From: Nocardioides furvisabuli
GTDB lineage: Bacteria > Actinomycetota > Actinomycetes > Propionibacteriales > Nocardioidaceae
Assembly (NCBI RefSeq): GCF_021083185.1
Contig: NZ_JAIGQB010000004.1
Span: forward strand, 339,039 to 403,038
Length of the DNA stretch: 64,000 nucleotides
Direction: 5' to 3'
Position numbers and translations under genes: made by a program. The notes beneath the pieces are model-generated. The model ran no database searches. It saw nothing but the letters and a program-made list of their open reading frames with translations, and was not told where the DNA came from. This document shows, one piece after another, positions 35,285-43,964 of the stretch (positions within the stretch are counted from its first letter, which is position 1; every line of letters starts with the position of its first letter).

Positions 35285-36481
35285 TTACACGTCTGCACCG
35301 TGGGTGATCAAGTGCTCGGCAGTGGCATTGGCGGCCAAGAGGCTGCCGTCGAACTCAAACTCGAACAGAGCAATCTCGGCTCGGTCAGCCCAGGCAAGGG
35401 CCTGCGAGGTGTATCCCGCGAGGGAGAAGAAGGCGGCTGCGCTTCGTTCGACGGTCGCGACACCGAAGAGGGCTTGCAGTCGATCGCGGCTCGTTGGCAG
35501 CGCCTCCATCTTTACCTGCGCGACGATTCCAACACCCTTGACGTCGATGCCGCCGTCGGCTCCTGTCGGAGTGCGCACGACGTGCTGGAATCCCAGCGCG
35601 GCAAGAACTTCGGCGGCATATGCCTCCGCGGCTTCGTGTCCCTTGATCATCCGCGGCGGTGGCAACTCGATCGTGCGGGGACCTGCAGGTTCACCTGCGC
35701 GTGCCTGGGCCGCCAGGGCCGCTTCGCCGTCGAGCCACGCCAGTGCAGCGTCCAGTTCATCCGGACGGACTGCGGTGGCGGCTTCGAGGGTTTGAGGAGT
35801 GTGTATGAGTGCCAACGGGTGAAGGAAGTGCTGCGCCTCCGGCGGGGCAAGCGTGGACAGGGTGTCCAGGGCAGCAGCCGTCGCCAGGAGGCGACACACC
35901 GATACGGCGGTCGTCAACCCATCCCATCTGGGGATCACCTCCGACAAGCGTTGCGTAAACGCGAACGCGCTGTGCCCAGTGACGTTGCGGTCTTCCACGC
36001 TCCACGACAGCCGGGACAGCGTCCACAAGTGAGAACCCGGGCCCGAGTACTCGCGCGGTATGCCGAGGAGGCTCACAGCGCCATAGGGCGTCGTAAGGTC
36101 ACCAGCCCCGAGGTCTGGGAGATCGATGCCCCACGCTGCACTCAACTGGTCACTGGTAGTCGATCTGCGGAAGTAGCCACCGAGGAACACCATGGATTCG
36201 GCCCAATCGCGTGCCGAAATGTCAGGCTCGATACCCAGTCGTTCCGCCTTGGCGCTGACGGCTTCGATACGCCGGGCGGCCGCGGTCGCACGCCCGAGAT
36301 CAATGTCCGAGCGCCACTCTTCATAATGCGCCGGGACGTCGTGGAGCAGGTCGTTCAGCGTGTCGACGCCTCCGCGTTCGTCCAACGCGAGGCGCATTGA
36401 AAACGGATCCCCCGGCGTCCCCGTGTGGCCGAATGCGTCTTCAAGCGACTGGAGTAGGAGGTCACCAACTGCGCTCGTCAC
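35285..36481 (-). CDS. Mrr-type restriction endonuclease-domain protein
   Basis: A 398-aa protein. The C-terminal 110 residues form an Mrr_cat nuclease domain (AEVLAALGFQHVVRTP, then GADGGIDVKGVGIVAQVKME: Asp, then Q-x-K, as in Mrr and other type IV enzymes). A downstream helix/strand LFSLAGYTSQALAWADRAEI also fits. The N-terminal 280 residues are a helical domain of unknown type that may recognise modified DNA or a partner. It is probably a modification-dependent or defence nuclease. It is monocistronic on the minus strand, convergent with the 177-aa protein gene. Confidence 0.8.
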   Translation of the reverse strand: MTSAVGDLLLQSLEDAFGHTGTPGDPFSMRLALDERGGVDTLNDLLHDVPAHYEEWRSDIDLGRATAAARRIEAVSAKAERLGIEPDISARDWAESMVFLGGYFRRSTTSDQLSAAWGIDLPDLGAGDLTTPYGAVSLLGIPREYSGPGSHLWTLSRLSWSVEDRNVTGHSAFAFTQRLSEVIPRWDGLTTAVSVCRLLATAAALDTLSTLAPPEAQHFLHPLALIHTPQTLEAATAVRPDELDAALAWLDGEAALAAQARAGEPAGPRTIELPPPRMIKGHEAAEAYAAEVLAALGFQHVVRTPTGADGGIDVKGVGIVAQVKMEALPTSRDRLQALFGVATVERSAAAFFSLAGYTSQALAWADRAEIALFEFEFDGSLLAANATAEHLITHGADV

Positions 36482-36555
36482 CCCCGCAGGGTAGGCCTGC
36501 TCTCACGCATACGTCAGCGCATCGGCCCACTTCGTCCGTTGCAGCGACCGCCTGG

Positions 36556-37458
36556 TCACCCTTCATTGAGTTGGCGCTCGTACTCGCGGCCAGATTGCCT
36601 TGCTTCTGCTTCGGTGACGAAGGAGTCCCAGGCCCGCAGATAAGGGCGCTCGGAGTTCACGCCGTTGCTGCAGAGCACGTCGTTGTGCCAATCGCCGTCG
36701 TAGGTCGGCGCGTAGTAGCACACCCATCGTGGGGTTGGCGCCGGTGTGGACGGGACCGGGTACGGCTCAGGGGTTGACGGCGGTTTGGACGGGGGCGGGT
36801 ACCGCTCAGGGGTTGGTCGACAGGTGAACTTCTTTGCTTCTTTCGATGCCTCGGCGTACACGGCGCGTGACGGGTGGGAGGCGTATCGGTCAAACCAACT
36901 GTCGGGTGGTGTCGCCAGGCCTCTTCGCATCAACTGGTACCCCACGTCATTGATGACCGGGGTCCCGATGTAGACCAGCAGGCGCCCGTGGTCGTCGCGA
37001 TCCTCGACTTCGGTCGGGTTCTCGACCAATACCGGCGCGTTCATGACGGTGCTGACCAAGTACTTCTTCGCCTCTGCGGCTCCACAATCGCCATCCTTCG
37101 GCGTGGATACGCCGATCAGTCGGACGCGATCGCCGGTGCTGAGGTCCAGCGTAGAACCGTTGCGCACGCGAGTAACTGTGATGCGAGACAAGGTCAGACC
37201 TACCCTGTCCCAGGAAGTGGGTTGTCCTGGCGCTGGGTCGGTCGCAATGACCCTTGCCGCGCCGTATGCGTTTTTGTAGTTGTTCTGAGTTTCGATCTCA
37301 TTCCGGGCCAAGACCGTGAGCGCTCGTTCAAGTCGCATGCCAGTGACATCGGGCATCACAGGCGACTCGGGGTCATCGCATCCGTTCACCCCGTAGATGC
37401 CTATGGTCAGCAAGGTGGCGACCGCAACCCGCTTCGCAAGCCTCCGGGTTCCCCGCAC
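36556..37458 (-). CDS. lipoprotein with PASTA and thermonuclease (SNase) domains
   Basis: A 300-aa exported protein. The signal ends in a lipobox-like GVNGCDDP at about residue 27. A PASTA domain follows (MPDVTGMRLERALTVLARNE, about residues 34-92). Then a staphylococcal-nuclease-like domain (about 95-210) has the core RVRLIGVSTPKDG, a Glu in GAAEAKKYL and Arg in DDHGRLLVYI, so the catalytic Arg/Glu/Arg set looks largely intact. A Pro-rich linker leads to a C-terminal domain with two Cys (RWVCYYAPTYDGDWHNDVLC). The combination suggests a surface-tethered nuclease at the cell wall. Confidence 0.75.
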   Translation of the reverse strand: MRGTRRLAKRVAVATLLTIGIYGVNGCDDPESPVMPDVTGMRLERALTVLARNEIETQNNYKNAYGAARVIATDPAPGQPTSWDRVGLTLSRITVTRVRNGSTLDLSTGDRVRLIGVSTPKDGDCGAAEAKKYLVSTVMNAPVLVENPTEVEDRDDHGRLLVYIGTPVINDVGYQLMRRGLATPPDSWFDRYASHPSRAVYAEASKEAKKFTCRPTPERYPPPSKPPSTPEPYPVPSTPAPTPRWVCYYAPTYDGDWHNDVLCSNGVNSERPYLRAWDSFVTEAEARQSGREYERQLNEG

Positions 37459-37564
37459 GGCGTGAGCGTAGGGCTCGCGGCTGGATTGCGTTGAGGGATC
37501 GGAAAATGTCGTAACGGACCGGTGCTAGCCGCGGTGGAGGTGGCGGGCGCATCGTGTCATGCGG

Positions 37565-39376
37565 TCACTCGGCTATGACGGGGGCGCTCTTCGTCTCGGC
37601 TTGGGCGTGCTGCTGTGGCTCTCCCGACGCCACGGTTGGCGAGCCGAGGACGGAAGCAATGCGCGCCGCCAAGGCCTTCTTGCGGTCATCGAAGAAGTCG
37701 TCGAACTCCTCGGCTGCGGAGGGCATCCACGGGACGGCGTGTCGTTCCAGGTGGGCGCTGCGGCCATCTTCGGAGTAGTTGCTGGTTACCCAACTGAGGG
37801 GGTCGGTTGCGGATTTGGCGATGTTTTCCGGGCCTTCGAGCAACTGCAGGTTGGGTAGCCGATCGCGCTGGTCCTGCATCGCGGCGATGGCGTCCGTGTC
37901 GAACCCGAGGGCCTTCAGTTTGGGGGTGTGGAGCATGGCGCGGGGGAAGATGTGGTCTACGTGGTGCACGTTGCGGGTGTTCACATGCGGGAAGAGGATC
38001 GCGAGGACGGCGAATGTGCGGTTGCGCCCGTATTTCAGGTTGAGGAGGTCCTCTACCTCTTCGTCGCCGAGGACGAGGGACTTGCCTCGTGCGGCCATGC
38101 TGGATTCGATCTGTTTGATCGGGAACCCGTCGGCGCCGTGCTTGTCGATGACGTCGCGGAGGTCTCGTAGCAGTGAGTCGAGGCCCGAACCCCACACTCC
38201 TGCCTTGATGAGGCTGCGCAAGGTCCAGGACCGTACGAGGGCGCGGTCTGCTGCGTGCTTGGGTTGATCGCGGTACGAGTCGCCCAAGCCACGGCTGTGC
38301 ACGTAGTAGGCGAGGGGAATCAGGACGCTGTCGGCTGTCAGGGTGGCGTCGGAGAGGCCGAAGTCGGCGAGCAGGTTCACCGCGGTGGTGAGCGCGGCGG
38401 TGATGTCATCCCACTGCTTTTGCAGCGCCGTCATGTTCGCGGCGTTGAAGTTCTTGACCTTGAAGCCGATGTCGGTGACACCGGCGAGAACCAGTCCGGC
38501 CTTGAGTACGGCGTCCTTGGAGAAGTTGAATCCGGCGCCGGTGGCGTTGAGGGAGTCGACGATGCTGTGGATCTCCTGGCGGGCGTCGCGGTCGGTCCAC
38601 TGGGCGGTGGCGATGGAGAGTAGGAGGTCGCTGTAGGAGAGCGTTGTGCCGCCGGAGTTCACTCTGATGAAGATGTCGAGGACTCGTTCGACGTCCTGGT
38701 TCTCTTCGTCGTAGAAGTACAGGGTCCCCTCGGAGTGGATTGCCTGCCAGAGTTTGACGACCATCTGTCCGGCCTCAGGGCTGGTGCCGACTCCCTGTTT
38801 GGCGATTTCGCCGACCAGTTCGTGTATGTCCAGTTCGTAGCCGAGGTGCACGGGGAACCAGTGCACTTCGGGGTCGGTGTCGTATGAGGCACGTTGGGCG
38901 TCGGAGAGGAGCCGAAAGTCGTAGATGCGGCCGTCTTCGTTCTCGTCTGCAGGCTTGAGCACGTTGAGGTAGAGCCGTCGCACCGGGTAGGACCATGCCT
39001 TGTGACGCCAGGCGCCTGGGGTGCGGTCGGCGTAGGAACCGCGGAGGCCGATGTTGAGTGCGGTCAGGCGTTGTTGCCCGTCGAGGATCGCGCGGACCGG
39101 TTTGTCGGTCGCTAGGTCGAGGACCGTGCAGTGTGGGTTGGTCCACTCGTGGTACTCGCGCATGAAGTCGTAGAACTTGAACTGCTTGGCCGTCTCCGCG
39201 TCGACCGTCCACGACAGGAAAGAGCCAATGGGGTAACCGCGCATAAGGCTGTCGAACAACGTCTCGATCTGCCGATCCTTCCAGACAAACTCACGCTGAA
39301 TAGCCGGGAGCACGAGTTCGCGACTCTGGATCTTCTTCAAGGTCGTGCCGATGCTGATCGGAAGTTGATAGCCCAC
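37565..39376 (-). CDS. GmrSD-like DUF262/DUF1524 protein
   Basis: A 603-aa protein from GTG 39376 with AGGGGGA upstream; the frame extends 78 codons further back without support. The N-terminal DUF262 has ELVLPAIQREFVWKDRQIE, RGYPIGSFLSW and the ILDGQQRLTAL motif that binds or hydrolyses NTP in GmrS-type subunits. A helical region with RVNSGGTTLSYSDLLLS follows. The C-terminal DUF1524/HNH-like domain contains VHHVDHIFPRAML (His-x3-His) followed by RDRLPNLQLL. Such fusions are type IV restriction enzymes that cut glucosylated or otherwise modified phage DNA. It is monocistronic. Confidence 0.88.
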   Translation of the reverse strand: MGYQLPISIGTTLKKIQSRELVLPAIQREFVWKDRQIETLFDSLMRGYPIGSFLSWTVDAETAKQFKFYDFMREYHEWTNPHCTVLDLATDKPVRAILDGQQRLTALNIGLRGSYADRTPGAWRHKAWSYPVRRLYLNVLKPADENEDGRIYDFRLLSDAQRASYDTDPEVHWFPVHLGYELDIHELVGEIAKQGVGTSPEAGQMVVKLWQAIHSEGTLYFYDEENQDVERVLDIFIRVNSGGTTLSYSDLLLSIATAQWTDRDARQEIHSIVDSLNATGAGFNFSKDAVLKAGLVLAGVTDIGFKVKNFNAANMTALQKQWDDITAALTTAVNLLADFGLSDATLTADSVLIPLAYYVHSRGLGDSYRDQPKHAADRALVRSWTLRSLIKAGVWGSGLDSLLRDLRDVIDKHGADGFPIKQIESSMAARGKSLVLGDEEVEDLLNLKYGRNRTFAVLAILFPHVNTRNVHHVDHIFPRAMLHTPKLKALGFDTDAIAAMQDQRDRLPNLQLLEGPENIAKSATDPLSWVTSNYSEDGRSAHLERHAVPWMPSAAEEFDDFFDDRKKALAARIASVLGSPTVASGEPQQHAQAETKSAPVIAE

Positions 39377-39929
39377 TGTGTCCCCCTGCTGGCGTTCTGC
39401 TTCAGCCGAACGCAATCCGTATCGAGCCTTCGTCTGGACGTTATCCCGACTCCTCGCCACGCGGCCACGGTTGAGCACAACTCGGCGGGGACCAGCGCTG
39501 ACGCTTTCGCCGGTGAACCGGGGCCGATTGCCGCGTGGCGGTCTCACGGCAGGCGAGGTCATGGCAGGTGGTCCGATGACACGCCGAACTGTTGGTGGCT
39601 TGGCGTGCACGTGAGATGCGCTCCTCTATTGAGTCTGCCTTGATCCGTTCATCTGGCGCTGGCCATGCGGGTCGCAAGACTGGTGGCACGGGCCCCTCTG
39701 TGTACGCACCGCAGATGCCTTCGCGAAGGGTGGCGTGCGAGGGCGGTTGCCCGGGCTATTAGGCCGCCCGGATCTGGAACCTGGAGCCACATCCGACCGA
39801 TGCTGGCGCACCTAGGTCGTCCGGTCGGTTGCCACGGTGGTAACACCCACGTTCCGTCATGCCGATCAGGTCTGTGCCCGGGCAAACCGTCCGAGGCGCC
39901 TACCACTCCCCGTCCGAAAGGGACCACAC
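39377..39929. other. 553-bp intergenic region between divergent genes
   Basis: Contains the 5' regions of the DUF262 gene (minus) and the 235-aa gene (plus). No gene or repeat is recognised. Frames extending the DUF262 gene backwards through here show poor codon use. Confidence 0.4.
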
Positions 39930-40637
39930 ATGTACGGGCTCACCGAAGACTGCAAGTACGACACCATGATGGAGTCACAGAACGGATGGCCAGACCTCAT
40001 CGTTCCCGGCCCCATGTGGCTCACCGCCCTCGCTGCGGCCTTCCCGCACGAGGCATTCAAGACCAGCCACACGTGGGGAGTTCAGGGCTGGGAGTCAGTT
40101 GTTCGTTACTGCGTCAGCGACGAGGGCGAAGAGATGGCCGCCCTGGCCGTCGTGTTGCACGATGCGGTCGTGTGCTGGAAGCCCTTCGACAGCATCGAGG
40201 AGGCCGTCGGGGCAGTTCAGCACGCCCACATGTTCGCCGCGCACGCGGTCAGCCGGACGTTCGCCGCCTATGTCGACTCGATGACCTGCCCAGACCGCGT
40301 GGAGGACAAGGACTGGCAAGAGGGGTTCCGAACCGCTCGCTGGCGCTTCCAGGCGCTGACCGGAATGCACATCGGGTTCATGAACGCGTTGTGCGAACTG
40401 ATGGTGTCCTACACCCAACTGATGTTCCTCTGCCGGGCGCGGCCCGTGCTCCGCGACGCCTTCGTCCAGGCGTTGGTCGTCCCTGAAGCGTTCGATATGG
40501 ACCAACCTGACTGGATGTGGCAGGCAGGATTCTGGGCGGAGGCGGCAACTCGCGAGGAGCGGTCGAGGTTGTACGGCACGCGGCGGCGCGTGGATCTCAC
40601 CGACCCTGGACTGCACCGTGAGGCCTCACTTTGGTAG
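39930..40637 (+). CDS. hypothetical protein
   Basis: A 235-aa soluble protein, ATG 39930 with AAAGGGA upstream. It is largely alpha-helical and rich in Trp/Met/Phe (MYGLTEDCKYDTMMESQNGW, AVVLHDAVVCWKPFDSIEEA, QAGFWAEAATREERSRLYG). No membrane segment, signal or known motif. It lies at the edge of the duplicated transposase/recombinase module. Confidence 0.65.
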   Translation: MYGLTEDCKYDTMMESQNGWPDLIVPGPMWLTALAAAFPHEAFKTSHTWGVQGWESVVRYCVSDEGEEMAALAVVLHDAVVCWKPFDSIEEAVGAVQHAHMFAAHAVSRTFAAYVDSMTCPDRVEDKDWQEGFRTARWRFQALTGMHIGFMNALCELMVSYTQLMFLCRARPVLRDAFVQALVVPEAFDMDQPDWMWQAGFWAEAATREERSRLYGTRRRVDLTDPGLHREASLW

Positions 40638-40700
40638 GCGATGGGGCCCCCGGGCGCGGGCCGCGTCCCTCGGAGTGGAGGCTAGCCTGCGTGCTCGGTC

Positions 40701-41051
40701 CTACACCCGGCGGAGATGCCGCTCGCTGGAACGTCGTGGCCGTCGGGGCGTCAAAGTGACATCGACGGTCAGGAGTCTGTCGGTCTGGGTGTAACCCCTC
40801 GCGTCTGTCGGCCGCCACTCGGGCAGGCGCACGACAACGGTGACCTGGCCTTCGGGAGGCCGCCCCATGATCCGCGCCTGATGTTTTCGCCGAAGTCGTC
40901 GGCTCCTGGCGATTTCTTGAAGCGAACGATCCCCTGCAGCCCCCAGGTTGAGCACGGAGACGCTACGGCCTCTCTCGACGAGGCCGCGACACCATGCGTC
41001 TCCGACGGCCATCCCAGCGACGCCGAGCCCCCTAGCGGCGAGAGAACTCAT
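40701..41051 (-). CDS. third gene of the C-A operon, unknown protein
   Basis: A 116-aa frame whose ATG (41049-41051) overlaps the TGA of the DDE-like gene (ATGA). This is exactly the same kind of junction as between that gene and the recombinase-like gene upstream. The product is basic, with a central EIARSRRLRRKHQARIMG and a beta-like GQVTVVVRLPEWRPTDARG. Function is unknown. The repeated ATGA coupling is the best evidence that it is translated as part of this unit. Confidence 0.5.
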   Translation of the reverse strand: MSSLAARGLGVAGMAVGDAWCRGLVERGRSVSVLNLGAAGDRSLQEIARSRRLRRKHQARIMGRPPEGQVTVVVRLPEWRPTDARGYTQTDRLLTVDVTLTPRRPRRSSERHLRRV

Positions 41052-42541
41052 GTGCCGTGCACGGTCCTCAGCATCGCCCCTTCAGTGTGACTCCCCTTCG
41101 CCTGCGCCGCCACTCGCCCGGCCTGGTCTGCCATCGCGTTGCTGTACCAGGCGTAGCAGTAGTACTCCAGCAGCCCGCGACGCCACCCCAGCGCCATGGC
41201 GCGCTCTGTGATGAGGGTGCGTTTGAAGCCACTGTGCGCTGACTCGGCGTCGCTGCGAAGGCCACGTAGGCGCGGGGTGTCGGGGTCCCCATCGGGGAAG
41301 GCCCGGAGTGCCTCGGGGCGGCTGTCGCCCGGTCCGCGGGAGTGTGGTGTGAGCCAAGTGTCGAAGTCTCCGTGGACGCAGGCGACTCGGTAGCCGATGT
41401 TGAAGTGGAACTGCCCATGGCTGCGCCGGGCACGCTTGATCGCTCCTCGGGCCGGGTAGGACACCACGACTGGATCCCCGGTCTCGTCGAGGTCGAGTTG
41501 AGCGACCGCGCCGTTGATGGCGGCGAGGGTGTGGTGGCATTCGCCGTTGATCGTTACGTGAGTGACCACTCCTAGAGGCATGCTCCGGACCCGGCGACCG
41601 TCGCTGGTGCGCACCAGGGTGGTGGTGGCGAGTTCTTCGTCGCTGAAGGTGGGTTGCTTGGCGATCGCGAGGTAGCCGAAGTCCCGCATGATCTCGTCGA
41701 GGTGGATTCCGCGGAAGGCTCCGTCATAGATAACGATCTGGATGGCCTGGCCGGCGACTCGGTGAATGTCACGCAACAGCGCGACAGCGGTCGCGGCTTC
41801 TCCGCCGGGATGGTCGATGTGTCCGAGGTGGAGCATCACGCGCCCGTACGGTCGCTTGGCGCGGGTGTGCCAGGCCACGTAGCCGTGGCCGAGGGCGGGC
41901 CCGGCGTGGCCTTCATGGCGGGCGATGTCCGCGTCGTAGCGATGTGGCGGAGCCTCTTGAGGTTCCTTCGTGTGAGGGTTGATGAACCAGGTCGTCTCCG
42001 CGCCGTCGTCGCCGGTGATCTTCACGGTCTCTGGTGGGCGGTAGATCGGTCGGACGATCGTGCCGTCACCGTAGATGGCGCGTTCGGCGCCCGGATGGGT
42101 GAGGCTCGACGGACCGCGAGGGGTGAGGAGATCGAGCCTCTGCGCCAGGTCGACGGCTCGTGGCAGGTGCAGCCGTGCGATGTGAGCGAGGCCTTCCTCG
42201 GTGGCCAGGTGGTCGTCGCGCAGGCGGCGCCAGTGATGCCAGGCAGGTGGGTGGAGTCCAGGCTCTGGCAGATCCAAGCCTTCGCGTTCGAGGGTGTTCA
42301 CCATCAGGCCGCGGATCAGCCGCCACGTGTCGGGGTCCATGAGGTCGGTTTCGACGCGGATGGTGGAGCGCATGATGCGGGCCAGTGTGGCGAAAATGAG
42401 CAGCACGTATGCGGGATGAGCAGGTGGGCGGCCAACTGCGCTCTCCGGCTGAAGTTCGCCGCCGATCTCGTAGATGGCACGGTGCGACAAGACGGCACGG
42501 ATGCGTGGGAGGGTCCCGGCGTAGCGGCGTTGTGGGCTCAT
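41048..42541 (-). CDS. DDE-transposase-like protein A
   Basis: A 497-aa protein. ATG 42539-42541 overlaps the stop of the recombinase-like gene (ATGA) and has GGAG 7 nt upstream; a start five codons earlier is less likely. A helical N-terminal domain (GRPPAHPAYVLLIFATLARI) precedes an RNase-H-like core with candidate acidic triad: AIYGDGTIVRP (Asp about 159), IQIVIYDGAFRGIHLDE, and RSDAESAHSGFKRTLI. A His-rich insertion lies between. It is paralogous to the protein at 43965-45623, sharing the same helical start, GDGT motif and tail. No IS family is recognised and no terminal inverted repeats were found by eye. Confidence 0.65.
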   Translation of the reverse strand: MSPQRRYAGTLPRIRAVLSHRAIYEIGGELQPESAVGRPPAHPAYVLLIFATLARIMRSTIRVETDLMDPDTWRLIRGLMVNTLEREGLDLPEPGLHPPAWHHWRRLRDDHLATEEGLAHIARLHLPRAVDLAQRLDLLTPRGPSSLTHPGAERAIYGDGTIVRPIYRPPETVKITGDDGAETTWFINPHTKEPQEAPPHRYDADIARHEGHAGPALGHGYVAWHTRAKRPYGRVMLHLGHIDHPGGEAATAVALLRDIHRVAGQAIQIVIYDGAFRGIHLDEIMRDFGYLAIAKQPTFSDEELATTTLVRTSDGRRVRSMPLGVVTHVTINGECHHTLAAINGAVAQLDLDETGDPVVVSYPARGAIKRARRSHGQFHFNIGYRVACVHGDFDTWLTPHSRGPGDSRPEALRAFPDGDPDTPRLRGLRSDAESAHSGFKRTLITERAMALGWRRGLLEYYCYAWYSNAMADQAGRVAAQAKGSHTEGAMLRTVHGT

Positions 42542-43464
42542 CGCTGGCTCCGCCATTCCAGCGCGATGTCTTCGGCAGCCGAGTCGAGCGATCGGGCCCC
42601 GAGACGGACCGCGACGCGGTCGAGCGGCATTCCTGCGTCGTACAGGCGGCGGGCGGCCCAGTTACGGACGCTGGCGGGTCGCACGTCTGGTTCGTGGTTG
42701 AGACCGGCGTCCGCGAGTACTGCAGAGATGGCGTTGCAGACGGCGGCTTGAGCCACGTGCTGGCCCGGTGCTCCGTTGCCGCGGTAGGTGAGCAGGGTTG
42801 CGCTGTTGAGCCGACGCTCGCGTAGGAGCGCGACTTGGCGCTTGATGACGGCGTTGCCCCACTCTGTGAGTTCACCGACCCGTGCGTCGACGCGGCGCGT
42901 GCCAGGGAGGTCGACGTAGCGCGGCTCCGCGGGGTCATCCAGGTCGCAGATGCGGATCGTGGACACCTCGCTGGTGACCGCGGTGGCTTCGGCTAGTGAC
43001 CAGGCAACGGCACGTTGTAGGGAGGCGCTGCCCGCGTTGCCAAGACGGGTCGCGGTACGACCCAAGGTGATCTCGGCATCGGTCAGTGGTCGGGCGGCCC
43101 GACTGGTGCGCGGGGGGAGGTCGAGGTCGAGGGTAGGGTCATGCACCGGAATGTTGAGGTCCCGCCAGGAGCGAAACAGCATTCGTAGCGCGACCCTGCG
43201 TGCATGGCGTGTCGAGAGTTCCGGTGGTCGACCCTCGCGCGTCATGGCATCGAGGAAGCCCTGACAGTGCGTTGGGGTGATGTCTGCTGCTGTGGCAACG
43301 TTCTGGGCGCTCAACCGGCGGGCGAACCGCAGGACGGTTTCCTCGCTTCGGAGCAAGGTCTGATCGGTGAAGTCGCCGCTGTCTCGCCAGGCGCCGATGG
43401 CGTCCTCGACCTGCGAGAGCAGGTCTCCGGGCGGGACGTTCTCTGACGCTTTGGGCACCGTCAT
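42538..43464 (-). CDS. tyrosine-recombinase-fold protein C, catalytically degenerate
   Basis: A 308-aa protein with the phage-integrase layout: a SAM-like core-binding domain (residues about 15-115, SEETVLRFARRLSAQN...) and a catalytic-type domain. Key residues are lost. The box I Arg is replaced (AVTSEVSTIRICDLDD instead of an LRxSE pattern). The HxxR region reads SVRNWAARRLYDAG, and the GH-S/Y region reads RLGARSLDSAAEDI with no Tyr. It is probably a DNA-binding or architectural protein. It is the first gene of a three-gene operon coupled by ATGA overlaps and is paralogous to the protein at 46440-47435. Confidence 0.7.
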   Translation of the reverse strand: MTVPKASENVPPGDLLSQVEDAIGAWRDSGDFTDQTLLRSEETVLRFARRLSAQNVATAADITPTHCQGFLDAMTREGRPPELSTRHARRVALRMLFRSWRDLNIPVHDPTLDLDLPPRTSRAARPLTDAEITLGRTATRLGNAGSASLQRAVAWSLAEATAVTSEVSTIRICDLDDPAEPRYVDLPGTRRVDARVGELTEWGNAVIKRQVALLRERRLNSATLLTYRGNGAPGQHVAQAAVCNAISAVLADAGLNHEPDVRPASVRNWAARRLYDAGMPLDRVAVRLGARSLDSAAEDIALEWRSQR

Positions 43465-43964
43465 ACCGCGACGGTAAGACCGATCTGTCGGCCGTCGCTA
43501 GGTCCGCACCAGAGCCGGAACGGGCGACCTTCATGCTCGGAACGCCAGCCGGAGAGCCGCTGTATAGCGGGCATTTACGGTGTCGGAGAGTCGCCGACCA
43601 TTCGCCACCGTCGGGCCCTAGGTCGCTGCGCATGTAGAGACGCTGAAGGGTCCGGCGCGGACGTCGTCGCATCCCTGCGGCTGGTGGCCCTGATCGAGGT
43701 CGTTGCCCTAGGGCCGCGCGCTCAAGAGGACCACAGCGGAGGCGGGGAGGCCCGCGGATAGGGCACCTTGGATTCCCACGACAGCGGGTAGGGAACCGGG
43801 TCGCGGCGCCTACGCGTCGATGGGCAGTTCCGTCGGCTCAAGATGCGGCAGGACCGGCCCGCGAATGCCGACCACGGCGACCAGCCACTCCGAGGGCCTT
43901 CTGGGGCCCGCATCGGCCGCGATCGTGCCGATACCCAGCCTGTCGTTGGGAGCGAGGAGGGTCC
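43465..43964. other. divergent intergenic region of the duplicated module
   Basis: Five hundred bases separate the divergent C-A operon and gene B. No gene is seen. Two related segments, GCGGATAGGGCACC (about 43755) and GCGGGTAGGGAACC (about 43786), form an imperfect direct repeat that could be an operator. Confidence 0.4.

Noticed and set aside
43755..43800. Imperfect direct repeat GCGGrTAGGGmACC as a transposon end
   Set aside because: Both copies lie within one intergenic region and no partner copies were found at 40.7 or 47.4 kb. At most an operator.
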